Origin: Meloidogyne chitwoodi
Lineage: Eukaryota; Nematoda; Chromadorea; Rhabditida; Meloidogynidae
Reading direction: 5' to 3'
DNA length: 64,000 nt
NCBI GenBank assembly: GCA_015183035.1
Contig: JACZZP010000016.1
Span: 372,001 to 436,000, forward strand
Shown: positions 48,588 to 59,200 of the stretch, piece by piece
How the letters are laid out: each line of letters begins with the position of its first letter
Position numbering within the stretch: position 1 is the stretch's first letter
Notes under the pieces: model-generated
The model's input: only the letters and a program-made list of their open reading frames with translations
What the model was told of the DNA's origin: nothing
The model's database searches: none
Made by a program: the position numbers and the translations under genes

Positions 48588-50111
48588 ATGATTTCACATG
48601 GAACTTATTTTTTAATTGCTTCTATTTTAATTGTCATTATTTGCCAATTTGAAGTTTTGACATCTGAAAATAGTGGAAGGGTGCCTGGAGCTCGAGAAAC
48701 TGTAGAACGTGCACTTCGTGAAAGAGGTAGAAATGGGCCTGAAGCTCAAAGAACTGGAGAGGCACCAGCAAACAATCAACGAACGGTATACTTTCTCGAT
48801 AAATATGAGAATAAATTAAAAAGATAATGAAAAATTTCAAGTTGAATCAGATTCTTGCTCTAATGAATACAGCATCGGGGGTAAGTTTTATTTAAATTTT
48901 TTATTAAATAACTATTATTGATAATAACAACTAAGGTTGCTTGTTCCTGATATACGGTAATTAGGAAATAATAGCCTTAATTAATAAACTATAATATTAA
49001 TTTCAGCTGTTGTGAATGACATTAAACTTAAAACTATCTTTATAAACCTATTTTAAAAAATGTATTATTTCCATAGTATCACTAGTCCTTATCGCTGGTT
49101 TTGTTTTTCCCTTAACATTAAAAAACAAAATTTATTTAAAATAAAATAATTGTTAATATTTAGACTGAACAACGTTTTTCAGCTTTGTCCAACTTTCTTT
49201 ATTCGTGTGGATCTATTCATACCAATATATCAATAGAGCTTTATAATCGGATTCATGATCAATTTCTTCGTATTGTTAATGAGGCTGAATTAGATCCTGT
49301 TCAGGTGAAATTATCCAGAATTATTTATTTTTTTTTTTAAGTTGGAAAGGATTATTGCTCTTCTTGGAGCCCAGACTGATGTAACATTAAAATAATTAAA
49401 TAAAATTATATTATTAAATTGTTGAATAGGTAACAAATAATATTGAAAGAATGTGTCAAGCTGCTCTTGGTCTAGCTCAACGTGCTACTACTCCTAGTAA
49501 CAATGCTGATTTTAGTAATCGTGCTATTCGACATGATGCTTCTCATAATAATCAAGTAATATTAATTGCTATAACCAAGTCCTTAAGATTACAAGCTAGA
49601 ATATGACAAGACTAAGAATAGCTGTTTATCACAGAAATTATTACAATAAGGTTGTTAACAACCAGCTCAGGCAGTAGGCATTGGTTCCAGAGAATTGGAG
49701 ATCCAGTTCTCGGGACGCGCCTTTTTGATACCATTTAAAATAAACTTCCAGTAAAGACTGAAGTTAATTTTCTGGTTCTCCCTTCCCTTATATTATTCAA
49801 AAAAGTTTGGCGGGATTTATAAGACTATGACAAAGGTGAAGGTGGAAATAGGCAAGAATGACTAACTGACTGGCTGCGACGGTTGGCCAAGTGTCAACCA
49901 AGACTGTAGTAGCTCCTTTTATACTAGACTACATCTTCAACATTAACTAAAATATTTCGAATAGAAATTTTTTATTTTTCGTCATTAATCTATTTAAATT
50001 TTTGAATAGGAAACTCGAGTTCAAGAAATAATTAGAAATCCTCAAAATCGTGAAAATGCTCGTAATCGTCGTGATCATGTTCGTAATTTAACAAAAATAT
50101 ATAGAATCTAA
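48588..50111 (+). CDS. Small secreted protein of unknown family (214 aa model)
   Basis: Exons 48588-48785, 48842-48880, 49164-49304, 49342-49380, 49430-49555, 50010-50111. Every intron is phase 0, and splicing gives 645 nt with a single stop. Signal peptide MISHGTYFLIASILIVIICQFEVLTS, then an Arg/Glu-rich stretch (RETVERALRERGRNGPEAQR), helical segments (LNQILALMNTASG, TEQRFSALSNFLYSCG, NNIERMCQAALGLAQRA) and an Arg/Asn-rich C-terminus. Only two Cys in the mature part. No family recognised. A secreted effector is possible but rests only on the signal peptide and genomic setting. The last intron contains a nested LTR pair. Confidence 0.7.
49578..49933 (-). mobile_element. LTR of the 23955 family with another insert nested in it
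   Basis: Minus orientation; starts (minus) TGTTGAAGATGTAGTCTAGT with AGTATAAAAGGAGC. The LTR is split at about 49662-49835 by a GC-richer block (GGCATTGGTTCCAGAGAATT ... GGCGGGATTTATAAG). Flanks ATAAC/TTAAC are a probable decayed 5-bp duplication. Lies in the last intron of the small secreted protein gene. Confidence 0.65.
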
Positions 50112-50594
50112 ATTAATTTTTAATTTTTATTTTTCTCATTAATCAACGGAAAACTTTAAAAAAATTCTAAAATAATTTTTGATGTTATCTAAAATAATTT
50201 TTGATGTTATCTAAAATAAAACTATTTAAGCATGATCTACCACCTCCCAACAACAATGGTGAAGAAGGCAATCAGTAATTGTGAAGAAAAAAGCTTGAAA
50301 CGAACGATTTTTATTTTATTTTCCAACTAATCATTTACTCTTATTTAATTTAAAAAAGTTTGTAAGATTGTTTTTTTAGTTGATCCATATATAAATAACC
50401 AATTTAACTAATTGCCTAGGAGAACAAACACCAATCTAAAAATTACTATTCGTACAGAAGAAGCGATTGAAATAGTAATTCAAAATTAAACTTTCCTATA
50501 CATTTTTAAAAATTTTTTAACTTTTTCTTTAATATGTTTAATTTTTTCCTGGAAAAATTTAATCTGCAGATCTAATAGACAACCGTTCTCAAAG

Positions 50595-51240
50595 ATGGCC
50601 TCTGTTCCACCCAGCGACATCACAACTCTGCCAGCTTCGAAGGTGTTGTAGTGGATTTACGCTACTATAAAAGAACTATTGTTCTTGCTATAAAAGGTTC
50701 ACTTTGGTCTCCACATTGTTCATTATTTATTGTTCATAATTAAATATTGTCCTATTGTTCTTCCCAAATATTCCTATTTCTATTTCCCTTCATCATCTCT
50801 AATTGTATTTCCTTCAGATAAATATTATTTATAATTGTTCGTATATTTGTCAAAATACAACAGAAGGTGATCTTCAACGCGCCGTTCGATGGCAAGCTTG
50901 CCTACCACATGAAGGTGAATTTATTTAATTATATATAACCAATAATAATTATATCTTTTTTAATTAAGGTGATCAACTCTGGTGGTCATCGCATCGCTTG
51001 ACATTCAAACGAACCAACCCACGCCGTCTGAATCTGGACCCGCCCAGCGCTGTGCTCGACCCGAAGGAGGCCATCAACATCTCAATCACATGCGATGGCG
51101 CCTACAGGGCCACCTTTTGCGATAAGATTGTGGTCCTCTGGACCAACACTCCGGAGGGAGCAGCCAAGCAGTTCTGTTGCGAATGGTTCCAGGAAGACGG
51201 CATTGGTCGAAAGAACCTGCCGATCGAGTACAACATTTAA
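50595..51240 (+). pseudogene. Major sperm protein (MSP) copy with solo-LTR insertion and a frameshift
   Basis: MSP polymerises into the fibres that drive nematode sperm crawling. Segments: 50595-50642 (MASVPPSDITTLPASK), LTR 50644-50862, 50864-50914 (KVIFNAPFDGKLAYHMK), intron, 50969-51240. The third segment opens VINSGGHRIA and meets TGA at 50999-51001; one base later the frame continues FKRTNPRRLNLDPPSAVLDP ... WTNTPEGAAKQF ... KNLPIEYNI, the standard MSP C-terminus, so one base is missing. About 126 codons if intact, normal MSP length. It is far GC-richer than its surroundings. The stop sits in the codon where a Trp or Tyr is expected. Probably a pseudogene; a single-base sequence error is possible. 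AATAAATAAATAA at about 51378 is a plausible polyA signal. Confidence 0.85.
50644..50862 (+). mobile_element. Solo LTR inside the MSP coding sequence
   Basis: 219 bp, TGTTGTA...TACAACA, with a perfect 5-bp target duplication GAAGG (50639-50643, 50863-50867). Contains CTATAAAAG twice and AATAAAT-type sequence. Confidence 0.93.
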
Positions 51241-51546
51241 GCGGCAGTCAGATGATTCCAAAACGTAATAGGATCCCCTCATAAAAATAATTGTATGTAA
51301 TTTCCCCCAATTTTCTTGTGTACTTCTTATTGTACCTATTTTCTTGTGTGATATTATGTAAATATTTTTGTATTGTAATAAATAAATAATTATTGTTGAG
51401 TGTTTTGTCTATATTTTTTAAGTTACTCTTTTCTTTAGAAATTTTTAACTTTGAGTTTGTTAATTTTATAAAATATTTTTGAACTTTTAAAATAAATAGA
51501 TTTAATTTTAAAAATTTTTAATAAAAAATTTGTTTAATTACCAAAT

Positions 51547-51775
51547 AAGTGTTTGCGTGACTGGCTTTTTCCCTGTCATAAAAATGACCTGACCATGACC
51601 GCAATTTCGGTCAGGTCATATCTGGTCACGTTTTGTAACGTAGAAAATGACCAAAACATGACTGACCGGCCTTTTTCGGTCATAAAAATGACCTGACATA
51701 AAATTTCGGTCAGGTCAGGTAAGGTCAGGTCAGGTCATTTTTGGTCATGACCGAAACCCGGTCACGAAAACACTG
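51547..51775. mobile_element. hAT-type MITE downstream of MSP
   Basis: 229 bp, ends AAGTGTTTGCGTGAC (decayed CAGTG) and GTCACGAAAACACTG, 8-bp duplication TACCAAAT (51539-51546, 51776-51783). Internal GGTCAGGTCA/TGACCTGACC repeats. The rest of 51241-52336 is AT-rich without further features. Confidence 0.9.
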
Positions 51776-52336
51776 TACCAAATACTTCAAAATGTTTAAA
51801 AATTTATTTAAATCATTTCTCAATTAAATTTATTAAATTCAACAAATTTAAAACTTTATACTTTTTAAACAGTTAAAATGTGAAGCAAGGCATCTACGAA
51901 AATAAATAGAATTTTTAATTTTTTAAAAAATAATTGTATTAATTTTTAAATAATTATTAGACATGTTTTTTATTTAATTATTTTAAATAAATTAAATTAT
52001 TAAATATTACTATTTTTTATTAAAAAAGGACAAATTATTCGGCTTTCTTTAAAAGTCTAGGTTAGACATAAAATAAAAAAGTGCAATATTTACAAATTAA
52101 AATTGATTTTAAAATAATATTAAAATAAAAGTACATACATAAAATTAAGAAATATATCAGTTGACTCTGTCTGTTCACATGTTTTTACTTAAAGGTAAAA
52201 TTAAAAAAAAATTTTTTAATTCTTATTTATTTAAAATTACCTAAAAAAAAGCTTAATTTTTTCTATATTTTTTATAAATTTAAAAAAAATTTTTTTAAAC
52301 ATTTTTTCACTTAAAACAATTTAAAAATTTTATAAA

Positions 52337-54853
52337 ATGAATAAAATAAACATTTATTTTTTTATTTTTATTTTCTGTATAATACAATTATTAATAAATG
52401 AAATAAATTCGACTTTTTCTTCAAAAATAAAAAAAATTCCTGAATCAACTAAAAAAATGATTAATGAATTTAAAAATAAAATTAGACCTAAATCTTTATC
52501 TTCTAAAAATAAAAAAGATTTATCTGTTGGAGAAAATAATAATGAAGAAGATAAAAAGAAAAAAGAGCTTGGTAATTAATTATTTAAAAATTATTTAATT
52601 TTTAATAATTAATTTAAAAATTAAGAAGAAAATTTTTCTGTTGGAGAAACTTCAAAAAATAATAAAGAGAGTGAAGGTGGTGGTATTGAAGAAAATGATA
52701 AAGAGGAAAAAGAATTTGGTAAATAATTAAAAATTATTTAAATATTAATTTAATTATTTAAATATTAATTTAATTATTTAAATATTAATTTAATTATTTA
52801 AATATTAATTTAATTATTTAAATATTAATTTAATTATTTAAATATTAATTTAATTATTTAAATATTAATTTAATTATTTAAATATTAATTTAATTATTTA
52901 AATATTAATTTAATTATTTAAATATTAATTTAATTATTTAAATATTAATTTAATTATTTAAATATTAATTTAATTATTTAAATATTAATTTAATTATTTA
53001 AATATTAATTTAATTATTTAAATATTAATTTAATTATTTAAATATTAATTTAATTATTTAAATATTAATTTAATTATTTAAATATTAATTTAATTATTTA
53101 AATATTAATTTAATTATTTAAATATTAATTTAATTATTTAAATATTAATTTAATTATTTAAATATTAATTTAATTATTTAAATATTAATTTAATTATTTA
53201 AATATTAATTTAATTATTTAAATATTAATTTAAAAAAATTCAAAGAAAATGAGTCAACACCTTTTGACCAAAAAATAACAAAATATTTAAATGAAGGATT
53301 TACTAGAGAAGGTAAAAATTTTATAAAATATTTAATTTCATTTAAAAAAATATAAAAAAATTATATATATTTTTTCTGTCTTTTTTGAGTCAAAAATTTC
53401 TAAAATAATTTTTAAATAAATTATTTTTTAAATCTAAAATAAAATAAAATTTAATTTAATGTTTAAATAAATTATAAAGATTTTCCACATTTTTATTTAC
53501 CTGATTCACCACAAAATGACCAATCTAAAATAAATGAAAATGAAAAATTAAAAGGAAAAGAGGAAGAATTGGACACTTTACAAAAACTTTATAAATATTC
53601 TAAAAATTTTAAACAATTAATGGATTGCATTAAATTTATTAATATTGAAAAAAATAAAAATGAATTAATTTTAAGTATTAATAAAATTAAAGAAAATGAT
53701 GGTGAAGCAATGCTTAAAATGTTTAATCTTGAAGATATTTTAATATTCTGGAAAAAATTGGAAAAAGGTATTTATGATTTTAAAATTATAAATAAACAAG
53801 AAGATAATGAAAAAGAGGTTTTTTTAAAAATATTTTTTTAATATTAATTTTAGAACTCTAAGTTTTGTAAAAAACCGGCTCTAAAGACATGTGTTCAATC
53901 AAAGTATATGCGTCCATAAAATAATATCAAAATTAGGCAAATACACACCTTTCATTTGAGTCTAGGGCTTCATAAGGTGAACCTTATCGAAATTTTAATT
54001 GGCAGATTTGTATATGAGGCTTTCTTTCTCTATTAAAGCACACACCACTCTATTAGAACCTTCTAAGCTCCTCTTCCTTTATTAGAACCCTTTCTTTCTA
54101 TTATACAGACTCAAATATTGTTTTTGGGACTCATATACTTTGAAGGGACGAATTTGTTAATTTTGAGACTTTTATACTTTCATGGGACGCATATACGCTG
54201 ATGGGACGCATGTCCTAAAGTAGAGCCAAAAAAAGGGGAATTGAAAAATATAAAATTTATTGAATGAAACCCTTAAAAATGGAAAAACAGAAGAAATTTC
54301 CGGTTTGATCTCCAATTAAAAATTTGTGAAACAAAAATATTCGGAAAACACGGGAAGACATAAACTTTTCCCTTTCAAGGCTTTAAACTTAATTTCAAAT
54401 AAAATTAACAAACAAATATTTTTTAATTTTTAGGTAAATTTGAACAAACATTTAAATAATTTAAAAAATGTAGTAAAAAAAGGATATTTTCATTATATTT
54501 ATATGCTTGAATTTTGTAAAAAAATTGATAAAATTTATGAGGAAGAGGAATATAAAAAATATCTTGAACAATTTTGCGAAGACTTTGTTAACCTTAATAT
54601 AGAACCAATAAAAAATATAATTAATGAAAAAAATAAAAAAAATATTGAAAAATTTAAAATTAATGAAAAAAAGAATAAAGAAGAAATTAAAATTAAGGAA
54701 AAAAAGAATAAAAAGAAAGTAAGATTTGAAGAAATTGATATTACTGAAAGTATGGTAAATGAAATTTTAAAAGATGGTTCTGTCGAGGCCGAGATAACAA
54801 AGTCCAAGAAACAGAAAGGCAGGCGTACAAATGGAAACAAAATTGAAAGATAA
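52337..54853 (+). CDS. Secreted lysine-rich protein of unknown family (383 aa model)
   Basis: Exons 52337-52571, 52626-52718, 53246-53311, 53480-53817, 54434-54853; phases agree (1,152 nt). Signal peptide MNKINIYFFIFIFCIIQLLI(NEINS). Then a Lys/Glu/Asn-rich low-complexity stretch with two related SVGE modules (LSVGENNNEEDK, FSVGETSKNNKE), a helical middle (KLYKYSKNFKQLMDCIKFIN, NLEDILIFWKKLEKGIYDF), a second helical part (YFHYIYMLEFCKKIDKIYEE), KK-EEI coiled-coil-like repeats and a basic C-terminus (KSKKQKGRRTNGNK) that could be a nuclear localisation signal. EDILIFWKKLEKGIYDF faintly recalls EDILILLERYQKVNLKNFID in the PAP-like N-terminus; this may only be shared composition. Function unknown. 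Confidence 0.7.
52733..53235. repeat. Homogeneous 20-bp minisatellite in an intron
   Basis: Unit AATATTAATTTAATTATTTA, about 24-25 consecutive copies with no variant seen by eye, filling the second intron of the secreted lysine-rich gene. Confidence 0.95.
53885..54235. mobile_element. TIR repeat in an intron, related to 21655-22105
   Basis: Left end GACATGTGTTCAATCAAAGT then ATATGCGTCC; right end GGGACGCATATACGCTGATG then GGACGCATGTCC, an inverted match. No coding capacity. Confidence 0.7.
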
Positions 54854-54899
54854 AATCTAAGATAATTCATATTTTCACTTAATAATAATTTTAAGTCCA

Positions 54900-56204
54900 A
54901 TGATTCACTTAATTCCTTTTTTTTCTTACTTTCCTCTTATTTTAAGACTGTATTTTAAACTAAAAACAAGCTTTTATTTTTTCTTCTCAGATAAAAATCT
55001 AGCTGTGCCCTAACCTTCGTTCGCTATATTTTTCACTGGCCTATAAAACTATCTCTTGCTCTCCCCCGCTTGGCTTTTTTTTATTCATTCTTATAGCAAA
55101 ATAAAAATAATTTTTGTTTTATATTATAAATTGTTAATTATTGGATAAAATTGAAATAAAATAAATCTTAAATAAATAACTTTAAATATTTTCACAAAGG
55201 AAGTGAAAATAAGCATTTAACTTCTATAAAAAATTAAGAAGTTCAAACAGTTCAAATTAAATTTTGAATAAAAAAATTTTTGAAAACATTTTTAGGAATA
55301 TTTTTTGAAAAAAAAATATTTTGAGTCTAATTTTCCTTGAAAAATTTTAAATTAGTCTTTTTAAGAAATTTTTTTTTTATTATTTTAAATTATTTAAAGT
55401 ATAAAAAATAATAATAATTAAAAATTAAATATAAATAGTATGTTTAATATAAATTAATCTGCTAATTAAACTAATTTGAATTATTTTAAATTAGTTTATT
55501 TATAATTATAGAATTTACACTAATTATGAAAAATAAGTTACTATATTTAGATTTTAAAATTAATTATTTAAAAAAATAAAATTTTGACATTTCCAAATAA
55601 GTTTATCAATTTTATAAAATAATTTTTAGTTGTTTTAAATTTATAAAATGAGTAAATTTATGAAGACTTGACTACCTTAGATTTTAGCTTTCCGGAATAT
55701 TACTCTCCAGAGAATTGCTCCTCAATTTTTCTGACATTTTCTCTTCAATTGAAAATTCCTCAACTAGAGATTTTCAAAAATATTTTTATTAATAAATTTA
55801 AAAATTATTTTGTATCATTTTAATAAGATTATTGTATCTAATACAATTTTTAAAATGAATTTATTAATATTTATTTGGAGATGATTTTTTTAAAAGAGTA
55901 ATTTTATGGAGTGAATAATTTTGCTCGGAATTGAATTTTCCGCTAAAAAGAAAAATTTTCCGAAAATACTTCGAGAGCAATATTCCAGGGATGAATAATA
56001 CGTACACCTATGTATTAATGAGTGTATTTGCTATCTAATAATTTTTGAGTTAAAATTATCGAAAAAATTTGTTAAAAAATGGTAGTTAATATTCTTCTTT
56101 AATTTGCAAAAATAATTTAATTTTTCATAATAATATTTTTTAATTTTTTTTCAATTTTTAGTATATGTATATGTTAGTTAATAATTTGTTTAATTTCTTC
56201 TTTG
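54900..56204. other. Convergent intergenic region
   Basis: Lies between the 3' ends of the lysine-rich gene (plus) and the pseudo-PAP gene (minus). AT-rich; a copy of the dispersed GAAAATTCCTC repeat at about 55690-55995. The CT-rich stretch at 54990-55080 has no feature I can support. Confidence 0.6.
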
Positions 56205-59200
56205 TTAGTCAATCAATTTCCAATTTTCTAATTCTTCCTTTTTCAAAAACATTGTATTCAAACGATAATTTCCCCGATCAACTTTTTTTCTTGAAATTGC
56301 ACCTTTATGAAAAAAATAAATAATGTCATTTTTAAATTTATTCATTTCATTTCCATTTGTATCAAAAAAGTTTTCAAGGTTATCGCTTTCAAATATTTCT
56401 TTAATTCCAATTAACCAAACAGTGCAATTCCCTCCATTAATTGAATTTTTTTTTAAATGTCTAGGACATGAATGATTTTTAAAATATTTTGGTGGTGATG
56501 TATGACAATACTCAATGTTTGAATTATTGTTTTCAATTACTGATAAAAGTTCAAGTCGAATACGTGTTCCTGTATAATCGCAAAATTGAGAGCCATAAAT
56601 ACTTTTATTTTTATGAGAGCAAATTAAGACCAAATAATTGTTATACTTAAAAAAAAATATTAAAAATTAATTTTAAAAATAGATTTTTATTTAAATTATT
56701 TTTTTTAAACATTAATATTTAAATTTTATGAAAAAACGGATATTTAATAATTATTCACTAATTATAAAGTATAACATTTAAAAAGAAAATTAAGGCATGA
56801 ATTTTTCAAATTTTATAAACTTTAATTTTTAAATAAATCTAATTTTATTTAATTTATTTTTTAAATTTTATTTCATATTTTTATATAAATTTAAAAAAAA
56901 AGTTATGATAAAATAACTAATTAAGGGTAGTTATGTTAAAGGAAGAGAGCGCAGAGTAAGTTATCGTTCTCTTTCATTTCAAAGAGAGGAAATTAGCTTA
57001 AGTGATTACCGCGGCTGCTTTAGTATTTTTTCTAATATTTTAAGGAAAAGAATTTATCCAATAAATTTAAAAAAAATAAATTTTTAAAATTAACCTTTTC
57101 TTCAAATTTTCCACCATCAAACCAATTTTTCCAAATCTTTTCAGCTTTTTCAACAAGTTCAAAATTATATTTATCATTTAATAAATTTTCAAATTCATTT
57201 TCCAATTTATTAAACTTATCAATTACTAAAAAAATTTAATTTTAAATTTAATTTATTTAAATAATTTTACCATTTTCAATTTCTTTTTGAATAATTATTT
57301 CAGTACTTGCATTTATATTATAACAAACATTTTGTGAAGGAAAACCTGGTGTTATAATTGGCCAAAAAGTTTTTAAATTTTTTTCTTTTTGTTTTTCTTC
57401 CAAATCATTAAAAAAAATACTTTTTTGATGTTGTTCTATTTCTTCATTTAAATTCCAAAAAATTGGATTTTCTAATTTTATTATTTTTGCTTCATTTAAG
57501 GGAAGCTTAGACCAATTAATAAGGTTTTCAAATAATTTTTTAATTAAAATTGTAATGGATAAACTTTGATTTTCTATAATAACTTTAGTGACAAGTATAG
57601 AAATTGTTGGACAGTTAAAAAAGCCATATTGACTTCCATAAATGAAATTCTCTAAAAAAATAATTTGTTTTTTAAGCGATAACTAGATAATTTATAATAA
57701 ATTAAAATTTTGTCTAAAGATGAGAACATGCGTCCAAAATTAATTAATTTAAGTATAAAAAGTTACGGACAAAAAATGCGGACTTTTCCCCAAAAAATTG
57801 AAAAAAAAAATACATCCATAAAAAATTATTTAAACATACTTTTAGTCCACAATGTTAGTGTAATATGTAATATTTGAAATTTTTCAATATTTTTTCCAAG
57901 TAATTCAATTATTCGAAAATTTGATCTGAGACCTTTAAAAATAATTTTAAAAAAAATAAAAATTTATTTATTAAAAAATTACTAGAAAGTGAAATAATCA
58001 TAGCCATTTGACTCTTTGAGTAATGAATTTCTTTATCATTTTGAAAAGTTAAATCTGGAATATTTGGTCTAAAAATATTTATTGCTTCATCCAATCCTTT
58101 TGTTGTTAAATTATTTTCTTCATTTTTAAATAATTTATTTAAAGAATTTGAGTTTAATGTAACAAAATGAAGAACAAATTCAAAATTATTAAATTTAAAT
58201 TTAATTAATGGAACACGACTGTAAATTCTTCGAAGATTTTTAATTGTTTTATTCTTAAAAAGGGTTATATTTTTATTTAAAAAAATAAAAATATTTAATT
58301 TTATAAACATTTATAAATTTATTTTTTTTAAATTTAATTTCATGGTCTTTCCTTTATTTTATTTTACTTAAAAAATTTTAAGAAAATAAATTGTCATTTA
58401 AGAGAGATAATTTACACATTTTGACAAATTACTTAACGTTAATAACATTTTTATTTTTAATTATTTAAACTAAATATTTAAATTTCTTTTGAAAAAAGTT
58501 TTTAAGCTTTATCCAGAGCACTAACAAATAAGTTTATTTACGTGAAAAAAGAGACTTTATTTTAATTAAAAAAATAACAATCTTTCTCTCCTAATGACAA
58601 ATTTATTTAATTTTTTTTGATAAAATTAACAGAATAAAATCAAAAATTTAGTTTATTAAATTTGATAAATATTTATATTATTTTAAAAATTAAAAAAAAA
58701 TTAATTTTTTACTTGACATAATTTGCAAAAAAGTGAATTATCTCCTTCTTCCATTCCTTTAATTATCATTACACCTTTTTTTAATTTATTTTCACATTTA
58801 CTAGTAATAGAATTAATTTCCAAAATACAATCAAAATCTCCAAAAAAATCTAAAACAAATTGTGTATCCCAATAAATTTTATAAGGAACAAATATTATTC
58901 CATTAATGTTTGAATCAATTGTTTCAGCTCCATAAAGTTGTGAACCAAAAATTACTAATTTTGCAATATTTTGATTTTTTATATTATCATTTTTATGAGA
59001 ATTTGGTATCTTAAATTAAAGAAAAAATAATTTAAAATTTAAATAAAAAATAATAAAATAGTCAAAATTTGAATATAAATAATTTTTGGAATTTATTGAT
59101 TATCTAAATTGTTTTTGGACGGGAGATTTTTTGTTTTTATAAAATTTTTCAAAATTAAAATTTATTAAAATAATTTTCAAAATTATTTATTTTTAAAAGA

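Noticed and set aside
52733..53235. CRISPR-like array
   Set aside because: Repeat unit is 20 bp and contiguous with no spacers, in a eukaryotic intron; it is a minisatellite.
54535..54900. 121-residue Phe/Ile-rich frame on the minus strand
   Set aside because: Antisense of the lysine-rich exon 54434-54853; apparent membrane segments come from complementing Lys codons.
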